From assembly GCA_033239525.1 (NCBI GenBank), contig BSYO01000005.1, positions 24,286,519-24,350,518 of the forward strand: a stretch of DNA of 64,000 nucleotides, written 5' to 3'. Positions 48,801 to 61,319 of the stretch are shown piece after piece. The notes beneath the pieces are model-generated. The model did not search any database and had not been told where the DNA came from. It saw only the letters and a list, made by a program, of their open reading frames with translations. This stretch comes from Nepenthes gracilis. Its lineage: Eukaryota > Streptophyta > Magnoliopsida > Caryophyllales > Nepenthaceae. Within the stretch, counting starts at the first letter, position 1; each line of letters starts with the position of its first letter. The position numbers and the translations under genes are program-made.

Positions 48801-51800
48801 TATGTGTTGCTAAAGGAGTATGAAAGGGTTGCAGCAATGAGGTTGCAATTTCTTGCATCCGAGAGACGACGTCCTGACCAATTTACGGTAAGGATTTGGT
48901 GAAGTCTCATATAATTTATATAGTTAATATTAAGAAGAATTGGATTAGCACATGATAGTTTATGAGGGAAGCCTTGACACAACATTAAGGTCATTCCACT
49001 GTGACTTGGAGGTCATGATTTCCAACCATGGAACCAACCTCGATGTGATGCTAGATGAAGGTTGCTTACTGACTCTCCTCGGAGCTGGAAAGTCTCATGG
49101 TCCGCCCTATTTCTATAGAGCATGATAGATTATGGATTTTTTTTATTAAAATGTAATGTTGTCAATGTGCATGTGCTATAAAAGAGACTGGGATAATTAT
49201 GATGGGTTAATAGAAAATATTAGGGGACAAAAGAGGGATCTATGCATGATTGATTTGGGGAAGGCTTATACCAGCTTTTGTGGTGGGTTTACAAAGAAAA
49301 AGCAGCAAGTTGTAGATAAGCATATTTGATAGAAAATATGTAGGAAGGTTAACCAGTTAAGGATCTGTGGGAAGGAAAATATGAATCCTTATCATGGTAA
49401 GTCTACACCAAGGGTCTGCTTTGAATTTCATTCTTTTGGCCTTAGATAATGCTGTACTTACTAGACAATTTTAAGATGATGTGCTTTAGCACATGCTCTT
49501 TCCAGATTGTTCTGATTGTTAGAGAAATCAAATTGAAGTATAAAATTAAATCATAGATAAAGGCTCCAGAATCAAAGAGTGTGACAAAGTAGGAGTGTAA
49601 CAGACTACCCAATATAATTTGAATAATTTTTAGGAAAATAATATGAGCAATTTAGAGTTTTCCTCGTGGTGGCCCCAGGCCTCATGGTATTCTCCCTACT
49701 TTTATTAAAAAAACTTGTGGAAATCACTTCTTCATCTCTTTTTGATATCTCCATCTGCAAAAGTACCTCTTTATCATCATCCTCAATAAACTTACTTGGT
49801 TCAAGCCTTTTCTTATCCATTTCTTGCTTTAACTAGTCTAAAAACACTCGGTTTCTCGCTCTTCTTTTGTTTATCCGCTTATATAAGCTTGTATTTGGCC
49901 AATCGCTTTTAGCTTGGCCTCACTTGTTGCTGTCGTTGCCTCCTTTTTAGCACGTTTACAGGTTCAAGTTTACATCATTTCTTCAATTGTAAATATCTTT
50001 GTATCAATGTCTTCTAACTTTCGATTTCTTCTGGACCATTTTGCACCACTACCATGCTTCTTTTTTCAGTTTGCTGCACTCCTTTTTGTTTCACTTTACA
50101 CTTTCTTGGATGCTCCGTGAATATTTTTAGCCATAGCTCCTGCATCTTACAAGTACTCCTTTTAAGATCGCAAGTGCCTTCATTTTGAATCTTCTCTCGA
50201 AAGAGATTTTGCTTTTTTCTTCTCCTTTTACTTAAAATGTGTACCAATTAAATATTGATCGTTGATGTGTACTAGGACTGAGTTTCTACTCGAAATAGAG
50301 ACTGCTCAAGATGGAGCTCGATTCAAATAGACAATTTTTGGGTACTGCATACAACAAACAAATAAGTGAAGGGGCCCAGGTTGTGTTTCGAGACAAACCC
50401 CATCTATGCCTGAGTCGGTGTGAGTGCAAGTTGTGAAAAAAGGGGGGAGAAGAGTTATCAACTCTGTAAGCCCAAGCTATAAGACTGCTGATGGGTGCGT
50501 TGACGAAGGGGCCAAGTTGTGTGAGAAGCTCGGTCTGGAGATGGGGTCCGTTAGGACGTTGGTTCTTTTGAGATGATTATTGAAGTGGGCTCGATGCTAA
50601 GTTGGTAAATGAGATGGGGAGTTCTTAAATACTAGGAAATGCCTCAGGCTAAATACTCTACTCAAGAAGAATACAATGTGTCTCTTTAGGTACCTAGTTC
50701 CAAGGATGATGATGATTTTCTCCACCTGTGAAGTATGCAAATGATTTCTTCATGTTAAGGGTGTATTTGCTCTCAAGGATTTGGATTTTCCAAATGTTGA
50801 TAGGAGGCTTGTATTTATAGGGAAGGCCTTTGGTGCTGTCACGCCACGTAGGTAAGGGCTAATAGGTCAGGCATCCAAGCTTCAGGGAGTTAATACTACT
50901 GCTCTGTGATCTTTGGCTATTAATCGGCTTTCTAGGGTTGCAGGCATTACTTTTCGGCATGGGAAAGCATGCCGAAAAGTAATGCCTTTTGTTGGCCAAA
51001 TGAATGACCAATGGACCTTGTCCATCATTTAATGCTAACGTGCCACTTCAGCCAGCATGAACTCCACAAGTACAAACAACAACTTCTCTATGGGCCCACG
51101 TTAACATCTCTGAGGTGTTTTGGTTGACCAGCCCTGTGGTCAGTTTCTAAGGGGAGTAGTTCGTCTAAACCTATGAAACTTTTTAAGCCAGGGTTCTTGG
51201 AGGGTTGACACCATTCGTGTGGAAGCTCCGGGCTGTTCAACTTCATTTTGGTCGAAGGTGTTATGGGACCCAATAGAGATCTTTAACACAGACCCATGCT
51301 TCTTTCCAGGAATTGACAAGATTGATCAAGATGTGACATAGTGCTAAAGAGGAGGTTTAAAATGAAGAAACGCAGAGGCAATGTTATGTGATCATGGAAC
51401 ACCTCTTAAATAGAAAGTGAATCTGTAGCTCACGTTACTAGACAAATTATACTATCATGTATCAGTTATTACATGTGTGTTGGACACCAAGGAATAAAAT
51501 ATGACAATATGTCTAGGATAGATAAGCATGTTAAGATGAGTGGTGTTGTGTAACTGTAAAAAATAATAAAAATGAGCACATCTATGGCAAATTAAAAATA
51601 GCACCTGTAGAGGATAAAATGAGGGAATTTTGCTTAAGATGATTTAGACACGGAAATGTTGGTTAGGAATTATACACTCACGAGGAAAACTTGTTGTCTC
51701 GAGTTAGAGGCCTAGGAAGGCAAACATAAGCCTAGGAAAAATTGGAATGGGTTGATACAAAGGAGTAGAATATCTTTCTCCTTCCAAAGGATGCTATCTC

Positions 51801-54800
51801 AAACAGAGCTGAATGTCAAAAGAGGATTCATAGAACCTATCTTATAAAACAGAACTTAAGGCTTTGGTGCTCTTGTATAATAAATGAATGTGTTAGGAGT
51901 TCAATAAACTTTCCATTTTTGCAGCTTAGAGAATATCATGTTGGTGATTTGTTTTTGCACAAGTCTACTTGATCATATCTCCTAGTTGTTTGATTATTTG
52001 GTGCAGGTCCTCGTGAAAAATGTTCCCCCAGATCCAGATGAATCTGTTAGCGAGCTTGTGGAGCATTTCTTCTTAGTCAATCATCCAGATTATTATCTTA
52101 CTCATCAGGTGAGTTTCCGCAGCGCTTAGTATGTATTATACTGGATAGATTGTACATTACTGGCACAAACTGTGCACACCAATGAGAACTTCTATTATGG
52201 TTCATCACCATTGCCATATTCTGCCATCATCATCTTCATCTATTGTCACACTTTTCTACCATTGGTAATAGGGTCATGAGTGAACCAATAAGCTTGATGA
52301 GTGACTTGTGAGCGAGCTTGATAATATTTCATTTATTTCCTTTGATCATCAAGATGAATGAACAAGTTTACACAAACTATGGGCCTCTATAATAACTGTG
52401 CCATCTTTGAGGGTAGATGAACTTTGCCTTTTTTTTTTTTTTTTCATTCCTGAATAAGCTAGTTTTGAGCTTGGTTAGAGCTCATTTTCATGCTCAATTA
52501 ATCCCTACAGCTACTTATAATCTAACTCCACCATCTCTCTTGAATCAGTATCTAAATCCTTGACAACTGTTCTTTTCTTTCCACTTTTGGTTTTGCAATG
52601 ATTCGGAAACATCCGATTTTTGCATCAACATAATTATTGACTTACTTGTTAAACTCCAAATATTTACTTTACTCTACTTGTGCAAAAGGTCAATTTTGTA
52701 GGTATGACTTGATATCTATTTGCAAATAAATGAAATGTTAATGAGTGCCCAAAGGGTTCTTGTTAAAGTATTGTTTTGGAGAGGTAGTTTTGCATTTGAT
52801 CGGAACATTTACCTTGTGCTGTAATACATCAATTGTAATTTTGTTATGTACTTTTAGGACACTCGTTAATTTGATCATGGATAAAACTTGGATTACAGAG
52901 AATAAGAAAGGAGTCTCACCACATCTACTTGTGCCAACACTTAAGAGCTTTATTGCGTGACCAAATGCGTAAGTTATTGGTCTATGGACTGGTTCATTGT
53001 TACACACTATCAATTCTACAAAACTGTGGCTTCCTGATTCACGTATACTCTAAATAGTCTCCTCATTAAGTTAGAGCTTATCCACATTGAGAAATCCCCC
53101 TTGAATGCAAACCACACGACACCGCACCGCAACAATTGCCATAATTGTATAATACAACCTAGCCCCGTCATTGCTGGCATCTGACTGCCCATACTGTGTT
53201 TATTATGATCCATTTGTGGGCTTCATTCATGCTTCCTTCCAGCTGAACCTTGGCTTTGATATCACTTGTTGCAATCCTTAGGAGACCAAGGTGGGAATCA
53301 GAGCATCCCTACCTTCGTGCACACATAGCACTTCTTTGCATGTGTTGATACCATCTCTATCCAAGATCTAGACTATTGGGTTTTAGGTGAGAAATGATCA
53401 AATAATTATAAGCTATTGCATTCTCTTTTAATTTTTTTGATGTGGGACATCCTTTGAGTCTATACATGCTTTAACAAAAACTATGAGGATCAGTCATTGA
53501 TAGTGCTGGTTTTTGCATAATGGTGGATTTCAAGAACTTTACCATGCATGCCAAAACATCCTTCTCAGCTCCCTATTTTTTTGGATAGGTTTAGAACTGC
53601 TTCGACCTAACCTGTCAAGTTCTACAGCTGTTTCTCCTTTCTGATGCTGCATTACCGCTGCAGTTATAGCTATGGGTTTCTTCTTGCTAGGAAGCGTTTG
53701 TGGCAGTATGCTTCATTCGATTGTAGAACCTTTGAATATCTTGTGATTTCTGCTAATGCAATACTATGTGTATATTAAATCTTTGAGATTCTTGATTTTT
53801 CAACTGCTGACAACACATTCTCTTTGTTCAATGAACTATGTATTTTTTTCCCATCCTAATGGAGGGATGTTTATGAAAATGCAGGTTGTCTACAATGCTA
53901 ATAAACTAGCGGAGTTGATCAAAGAAAAGAAGAAAAAACAAAATTGGCTTGATTACTACCAACTTAAATATTCTAGAGATCCTGCAAAGAGGCCCCTCAC
54001 AAAGGTAAATTGCTGCAATCTGGTATCTATATTTAATTGTTTATTATTATCTGTTTATTTTCGGAGTTATTATGCTGCTGATACAATTATTTATTTGCTC
54101 CTTTTTCCAGACTGGATTTCTTGGTCTTTGTGGAGAAAAAGTTGACGCCATTGACTTTTACACTTCAGAAATAGAGAGATTGACAAAGGATGTCAGTTCC
54201 ACCTTTCTGGTTTTTTTGTGACGCTTTTTGACTATTGTCAATTCATGAGACCTGTTAAGTTGTGTCCTAAATACTGCATATAGAGTTTGTGTGATGCTGA
54301 TAATCTACGGAAATCAAAGGTTGCCTAGTGGTCTGCTATGTACTTGCCTACAAGAATGACATGGGTTAAATCCTCGTTAACTCTCCCCTCCCCTATCTCA
54401 TCCCTCAGAAAAAAAATAAACATGAATCTTCGATGTGAATCTTACCGAACAGGATCTTGCAAAACTTTCGAGTGCAATCTTTGACCCTTCACCTTTTGTT
54501 TATGTTGATAAGCTCTATTGTTTCCACACCTTACTTTTATTTATGTTGATAAGTCTATCTGCAGCTGTCTGTTATACAATTCACAATAACTTATTGAAAG
54601 AAGGGGAAAAATTGTTTCATGCATGATCATGCTGTATTTCAGCTTGTTCTTTAGAGTTCAGCTGTGGACCAGACCACTTTCCATCTTATACGGTCAAACT
54701 GAAAGCACATGTAGATGATGTCAAATTGAAAGTGAAACAGATAGAAGGTGTCTCTTTGTTTCTTGTATTCTTCAACATCTTGCACTTGTAAGTTTTCTTG

Positions 54801-57800
54801 AGGAAAGTAGTTAGTGGAGATGATACCAGGAATCCGTTGTACACATTGTAGTATTTCCTAGATTGAGTAGAATCACATGATACCTTTACGTAGAGATGAA
54901 ATGCTTGGTACATGATACTTTGTTAGTGGAGTGATGCAATTTTAGTTAGTTTGAGGAAAAGATTGGAGAATTGATGAGGAGATGAACTTATATTTTCTAG
55001 TTATATTAATTTTAGGCTTTACTTATTACAAGTTGTTATTAATGGGCTGTTATGGAAGGTTTATTTATATTTTCTAGTTATATTATGGGGATTTCTATAG
55101 GATTAATGTTTTCTTATCTAATTATTGAGGTTACCCCATCTTTTCTAGTTATGACCTATGTAGCTATTTTTGGCTGTTGATAAATGATATTATGCTTATG
55201 GTTGTTACTTAGTGTTGCCTCTCCCTCCCTCGCGTTGGTCTATTTCTCTCCTCTTCTCTCCTCCCCCTTTCTCTTCCATGTTCTTCCTCATCACTTTCTC
55301 AAATTTGTTATCAGAGACAATTTATAATATTACACAAGCCATTACTTAAATTTTCTTCTTACTACAACTGTGCCCTTCATCTAAACCATTTGTCATGCAG
55401 AAAAAAAAAAAATCCACCATTGCTGCAAAACCAACATTTACTGACACATTTTGTAGAAATTGGGAAAGGACTACAAAATCACATAGCTTGTGGTTTGAGG
55501 ATTGATTGTGGGACCATCATGATTTTTACTCAACGAGGTTAAGTTCTTTCCACCCTAGAGATTTGATAAGACATGAACTTTAATTTACTAGTTTTATTAA
55601 TTTTTGGTTTTACTTATTAAGGGTTGTCTACTTGTTATTGTGGGACCATCATGAGTTGATTTGTAAAGTTTTATGCCATTATTAGGGTTTGCTTCTTCCA
55701 TTATCAAGGCTATCTTATGTTTTCAATTTAAAGACCTATGTAGCCATTCTTAATTATTGATGAATTATATTATGCCTATAGCTGTCCCCTAGCATTGCCC
55801 TCCCTCCCTCTCGTTGGTTTCCTCGTCTCTCTCTTCCCTCTTCTCCTTTCTTCCTCTTCTCCTTTGTTCCTCTTCTCCCCCTTCTCTTTTCCCCCATCTT
55901 CTTCCCTCTGTTCCCTGTTCTTTGTGTTCTATTCATCAAGAAGCCAGCGATAAATACATCACATATGATGTTTGAAGGTCTCAAATTAGGAGATAATGAA
56001 AGAAAGTTTACGTCTATTGCTTGAATTTTCCCATGAAAGAGAAGTAGTATTCTTTTGCTATCACATACTTGCAGTGAAATTTGTCTATGAAAATTACTGT
56101 TGCTATAGGACAGAACAAGGGCACAAGAAGGTTAGGAATGACGGTGAACAAGTGGAGGTTTAGAAAAATTAGAAACAAAGTGCATACGGAGTCTTCATGA
56201 TCAGTTTATGCAATATATTAATTGGATAAAATAATTTGTTAAAGGGAAAAATCAACCTTTGATGGCCCTTATGTTGAGATATTGTAATTATTCTTGTGAT
56301 TCCTTCCTGTTTCAGGGACAATGTAGTTGCTCATTAGCATGTGTAGATTAATTAGAAGTGTAGCTTAAATTATAGGAATCAATAGCTTAATTATAGGAGT
56401 TATACCATTGATCCATTACTACTATATATCTACATGTACACATCCATTGTTCAATAAAAAGAAAAACAATATTCTTCTCTGTATCTGATCCCGAAGTCCT
56501 TATTCCTCATCATATGTATCAGCTTCACAATCCTTTTCCTCTGTTTTGCTTTAGTAAAGTGTTAGGTTGGTGTTTATTTGCACCATGTGACACATGAATA
56601 TTCTTTGGTTGGGAAATGGAGATGTGTTGACTTGATAACATCTAATGCTAATCATTTTTAGACAAGATGACTTCTTTGTGACTTGTACTTGACCTTCTGA
56701 ATAATATGTTTGCCTTGCTCCTGTATGCAGAAAGGACAAAAATGGTATTTTTCTAGTTTGATTGGCCATCCTAAAGAAGCTAAGGTCTTTTGCACAACAC
56801 TGGAAGGAACTTTTAGACACAATGACTCTGACCTCATAAGAAGAGTTTCCCACCTGTCTGCATCTTTTTTCTGTTGTGCTAGCAAATTCATTATATTTGT
56901 CGACTTTTATAGATGATCCTAGACATCTTAAAGGAAACTGCTAAATGGAGCAGTGGATGTGCGCACGGAAGAAGCTACTGCTCTGGTCCCACCTGTTGAA
57001 GTGGATATTTATGGAGATTTTGAGCATAGTGGATAGAAAGCAACTGTTTCTGTGTCAATATGGAAATTGAAATTTGTGGAACTTCCAAATTGTTGATAAA
57101 ATAAGCCAATGTCTAAGGGCTGAAGAGTGTCTCCTTCTGAGTGAGGCTGCCAAGTTTTTAAACCAACTTTAAGCAGGTGGTGCCCCTTATTCATAAGAAA
57201 TCATATTCACAGCACTTAATTTGTTAGGGACAAGGGAAAATGGGCAAAATTTTCTATGATGGAAACCACTGGCTTCCCTCATTCTCCTCACCCGTCTTTG
57301 CTCCTTTCTGAATCCATTGTCTTGGGAGCATCTATTTTATAGTATAAATGCCTAACCATTGATTTGTAAAGCAATGCACCCTGTATTCTGTAGGTAGTGA
57401 GCTTGCTCAGCGAAGGTGGGAGACATGTTTTAATATCTCAAGGTGTTGACAAAGCAATAAGCATCAGCTTTTCATGTTGTGCTTTCTATGCCACCTTTTG
57501 GTGGATTTCAATGTAGAGGAATAGAAGAATTTTTCGTGATTGATCTTTGTCTTTCTTTCTAGTTCTAAATTATGTATTCAAGAGTTTCCTATGATCTGTA
57601 GGTACTTTCTATTTTATGAAATTTTAGTAACTAGCCTACATTGTGAATTGGAACTGGAAGTCATGGGTTAAAACAGCATAAGTAGCTGCTTTATAGTGTA
57701 GTAACTAAGAATGCTTATATCTGATTATTTCAAGAGCCCCTAATGCAAAAGGGCTTGTACAATAGGACCACCCTTTTTTATTGACATATTACATATATTT

Positions 57801-60508
57801 GTATTATGTACTTGTCCTTTTGCTGATAATTGGGATAGTCTGTGGCTGGAGAATTGAACTTTGAAATGTGGTTTCATTCAGAACTCTGTGTGCCAATCCT
57901 TTAACCAGCTTTTGAGGTTGAACACTAGTTATCCCCCTTTGATATTCGAGGATCAAATCTTCAGCCTCTCTACATCAGTAGCCCCTTGCCCAAAGAGAGA
58001 AACTTACTTGGGTCTTGAATTCAGCAGTTCCTTCTGAAGTTGCCTCTGAGGTTAGAAAGCCATTCAATTTCCATATATTGATTTGAAGACAGCTAGTTGA
58101 ACTAAGAGGGATTTTGAGTGGTTAACTTCTGCAGGCAGGCTTAATGCTCTTCTAGAATTCTAGAGGAGGCCAATATTGATGAGTTTTGTCATATGTGTGG
58201 GAAACTGGGTGTTGCTATTGATGTGAATAAAGCTGAAGTTTTGGCCCTTTTGGCAGGAATTGTGAGATGATGAACATGTGACCAAGAGTAGCAATTTAAG
58301 GGTTGGCCCATTCTTATTGTTCTGCTTTTGATTTTTCTTCCTTCTGGTTTGTATGGGCTGACCTGTTAAGGATTCCGTTTGTGAGGGATTTGTGTATTCT
58401 TTGTTTCTTCAGCAGTCTTTAGAGCTATATCCTTTGTCTACTCCTCTGTGATATCATTGCTGTATTTAATAAATTTCTTAGTAGTGGCTTGTTATCTAGC
58501 GAAAAAGGTATGGAGGTCTGCATTTTTGTCTCGAAATGTTTGGCCAGATCTAAATCTTTGCACTTTTCCTTAGGTTATCTAACTTGAATTGCATATACTT
58601 TTAAACTGTTGCTTGATACAATTAAGTTAGTTTGGTTGAATAGTCTATAGTATGTGAAATGTCTAAATTTTCTTCTACCTTACTCTATTATTATGACACA
58701 TGGAGTACACCTAACAAAGAATTCCAGATCTAGTGTTCTGTCACAAAACCTGCAGTCCTGCTCTTGATATTGCTAAGTCTTTTTGTTTTTTTTTTGCAAC
58801 ATCCTCTTCTTTGTTCATCTCATGATAGTCGGTTGTGGGATGATTTTGTAATATTTGTCATTAGAACTACTACTGCATCAGAACTTGTTATTCCACTGTA
58901 AGTTAATTGATGGGGTATACCCTTTTAGTGGTGTTTACTCTGAATAATATTTTTCTCATGGCCTGTTATGTTGCACTTGGCTGGATTGCTTCATCCCAGA
59001 TTGCTAAAGAACGGGAGAGTGTTAAAACTGATCCAAAATGTATAATGCCAGCTGCTTTTGTCTCCTTCAAAGCTCGATGGGGTGCTGCAGTTTGTGCACA
59101 GACTCAGCAATCCAGAAATCCAACTATGTGGTTGACAGAGTGGGCACCTGAGCCACGTGATGTGTTTTGGCAGAACTTAGCAATTCCATATGTTCATCTC
59201 ACCGTTAGGAGGCTTATCATTGCTGTTGCCTTCTTCTTCCTCACCTTCTTTTTCATGATCCCTATTGCGTTTGTACAATCATTGGCGACCATTGAAGGTA
59301 TCGAAAAAACAGCTCCATTTTTGAAGCCTATTGTTGAAAGGTGAGTTCATTTTGATTTATCGTTTTGCTCGGTTAGTGTTTTTTCCTCTGAAAGATTTTT
59401 GTAGTTCAGATATTCCCTGCTAAATTTAAATCAACTTCAGTAATATCAAGATGATGCTATCATATGGTTTCTCCTTCAATTTTAAGTCTGCCGCTAGCTG
59501 GTACAGAGAGGATTTCAGATATTTCACTGTGATGAATTTGGCTGACCAGTACTTCTCTTGTGTATATCATGCAATTTGTATTGAATACCTACCCGTTGCT
59601 TTTGATATGATATCTGATACAACTATGATTTGAGTTTTGAAGCCAATCACTGAGAGCATCACAATTGATTCAATTGTGAAATAAGACAGCATCTTGAAAA
59701 GCAAAAAATATGTGCAGTGTAGACTTCCCCTCTTTCCACATTCCCTAGCCATAGCAATAATATTTTTTGAAAGTAATTGCTACTCCGAATGAATGAATAA
59801 TCCACAAAGATGCAAAACATTTTTTTTTTTGTCTTTAGCTTGTTAGCTGATACCATGTGGCCTGATATTGTTCAGTCTGTAGTTTTGCCTCACCCATCAA
59901 ATTTGTCAGTTCTTTCTCCCCTCTTTTTTGTGGCATTTCTGTGTCTCTGATAATGGCTAATGGGCACAGATGTGTTCATGGCCTTCCAAATTACCCATGA
60001 TATAGACTTCCTTGTTGAAGTTACCTTATCAGCGCTTCCTGATTGCTGTTAAGTAGTTGCAATCACAAACTAAGGAATGGCTTCAAAGATGGTTGATCAA
60101 AGTAGATCCGTACTTAATAGATTCGGTAAAACTTAATATCAGGTTTCATTGTGTTAGTTGAATATTGAAGACTGAGATAACAAAGCGTGGTCTTTTCTAA
60201 TGTCTGTAAGGAAACTTCTACCATTACCATTCCTGCTATTGAGTTTCCCATTCATTGTGCAGGAAATTTCTCAAGTCACTCATATCAGGTGTTCTGTCTG
60301 GTCTTGCCTTGAAGCTGTTCCTTATCTTTCTGCCGACAATACTGATGTTAATGTCGAAGTTTGAGGGATTTATATCTATATCTTCTCTAGAGAGGAAATC
60401 AGCATCCAAATATTACTTTTTCAATTTTGTGAATGTTTTCCTTGGGAGCATAATCACTGGAACTGCCTTTGAACAACTGAAATCTTTTATTCATCAGTCA
60501 GCAAATCA
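42841..60508 (+). CDS. OSCA1: OSCA1/CSC1-type hyperosmolality-gated calcium channel, 5' part
   Basis: Eight coding exons: 42841-43154, 44239-44388, 48752-48887, 52007-52108, 53885-54004, 54111-54191, 59000-59340 and 60263-60508. They join in frame for 1490 nt (496 codons plus 2 nt). The last donor CA|GTATGT points to exons beyond the window; the family is about 770 residues. MATLADIGVSAAFNIISAVI starts the first membrane helix. FNWMPEAL-like LNWMPEALKMPEAELIEHAG, VLVKNVPPDPDESVSELVEH and NWLDYYQLKYSRDP form the cytosolic part. WLTEWAPEPRDVFWQNLAIP, FVQSLATIEGIEK and LKLFLIFLPTILMLMSKFEG form the pore-side helices. The product is a plasma-membrane dimeric cation channel opened by membrane tension or osmotic stress. 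Every intron is GT-AG; introns 2 and 6 exceed 4 kb. Which OSCA1 paralogue it is cannot be fixed here. Confidence 0.92.
43155..44238 (+). other. OSCA1 intron 1
   Basis: A 1.1-kb intron. ORF-like stretches run on from the first exon but hit stops. No element is recognised. Confidence 0.55.
46070..47956. mobile_element. solo LTR in OSCA1 intron 2
   Basis: Starts TGTCATGACCCCGGTACGAG and ends GGTTGTTACA, the usual ends of plant Ty3/gypsy chromovirus-type LTRs. Flanking 5-mers are AGTTA (46065-46069) and AGCTA (47957-47961), a 4 of 5 match. Length is 1887 bp with no coding interior, so this is an LTR left by recombination. A patch at about 47600-47830 repeats GCGCATCA/GTGCGACT-like short motifs. 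Confidence 0.6.
48985..49125 (+). repeat. Au-SINE-like remnant in OSCA1 intron 3
   Basis: GTGACTTGGAGGTCATGATT followed by TCCAACCATGGAACCAACCTC keeps the layout of the Au-like SINE (GACCTGGAGGTCACGGGTTC, GAGCCGTGGAAACAGCCTC). The later GGTTGCTTACTGACTC part is diverged. The orientation is that of the host gene. Confidence 0.5.
50230..51300. repeat. LTR-like insertion in OSCA1 intron 3
   Basis: A less AT-rich island in the intron with GTATTTATAGGGAAGGCC near 50812, reminiscent of the TATTTATAAGGG promoter block in the Tat-like LTR. Toward the right end is TTATGGGACCCAATAGAG, which loosely recalls that LTR's end. The exact ends and target duplication were not found, so 'solo LTR' is a guess. 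A 20-bp perfect hairpin lies inside it. Confidence 0.35.
50942..50987. repeat. perfect 20-bp hairpin
   Basis: AGGCATTACTTTTCGGCATG (50942-50961) and its exact reverse complement (50968-50987) are separated by six bases, GGAAAG. It can form a strong stem-loop in either strand. Confidence 0.9.
53250..53476 (-). repeat. LTR end and primer-binding site of a small LTR element (TRIM-like)
   Basis: On the minus strand, ...GGATTGCAACA is followed at once by AGTGATATCAAAGCC, close to the TGGTATCAGAGC primer site complementary to initiator tRNA-Met. A plausible LTR then spans 53267-53476 (TGTTGCAATCC ... GCTTTAACA, about 210 bp), with TTTGATGTGGGAC in it. The partner LTR was not found. It lies in OSCA1 intron 4 (52109-53884), which otherwise shows nothing recognised. 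Confidence 0.4.
54310..54420 (+). repeat. tRNA-derived SINE in OSCA1 intron 6
   Basis: GGTTGCCTAGTGGTCTGC (box A-like) is followed by ATGGGTTAAATCCTCG (box B-like), then a CT-rich stretch CTCCCCTCCCCTATC and a short A-run. This is the order expected of a plant SINE. Confidence 0.5.
54995..55840. repeat. diverged direct repeat pair in OSCA1 intron 6
   Basis: About 54995-55275 and 55585-55840 share the same block order. Blocks include TTTACTTATTA, GACCTATGTAGC, ATTATGC(T/C)TAT and GTTG(C)CTCTCCCTCCCTC-like CT tracts. The copies are clearly diverged. They could be old LTRs of a short element or a tandem duplication. The rest of intron 6 (54192-58999) has no recognised feature. Confidence 0.5.
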
Positions 60509-60925
60509 GTATGTAGTTCTAACATATATCCTGTCTATTTATTTACTATGTACTTGTTCTTTTCTCTCTTTTTTTTTTTGGGGGACAAGGTCTGGTTTTT
60601 TACCTCATTTGTATACTCATTTGCATTTATATAGTTAAAAAACATAGAGGTAACAATGTTTTATCACTTGTGATACATTCCCTGATGTAGGATTTAAAGG
60701 GTAGTTGCAAAATAAAATGTACATTTATTGCTATCTTTTAATTCCATTTAGGATAGAACAATAATTTTTATATTTTGGAGTATCTGACAGTGTCTTCTAA
60801 TATCTTGTTATTTAGGTAATATGATTTAGGGATTTTTTTTTCCTATTTTTAGCGAGTTTTTTAAGGAAAAAGTTAGTCTATAAATTGATTTGCAATTTCA
60901 TTATTTCTTTAGATTGTAATATCAT

Positions 60926-61319
60926 TATTTTGTATGCTTGATGTGTCAACAATTGTAGGGTTTTCCTACATCAAGTAGTACCAGAGTGGGTCCCAACATC
61001 TTGTAGAAAAATAGTGAAAAAAATCTAGAAAAAAAGGCCTAAATCAAAACCCCAAATTGAGCACTTATCAAACCCGAGATGCCTAGCTGAGTAACTCCAT
61101 TGACCTTCAATCAATCCAACCTATTTTGTATGCTTGAAGTGTCAACAATTGTAGGGTTTTCCTACATCAAGTAGTACCAGAGTGGGTCCCAACATTTTGT
61201 AGAAAAAGAGTGAAAAAAACCTAGAAAAGAAAGGCCTAAATCAAAACCCCAAATTGAGCATTTATCAAACCCGAGATGCCTAGCTGAGTAACTCCATTGA
61301 CCGTCAACCAATCCAACCT
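60926..61319. repeat. tandem duplication, 196-bp unit
   Basis: 60926-61121 and 61122-61319 are near-identical, differing at a handful of positions. Each unit holds CCTACATCAAGTAGTACCAG followed by AGTGGGTCCC, which resembles a decayed LTR end plus initiator-Met primer site. It lies in the last intron visible of OSCA1. Confidence 0.85.

Noticed and set aside
53756..54145. ORF of 129 codons as an independent gene
   Set aside because: It is OSCA1 exon 5 read through into both neighbouring introns.
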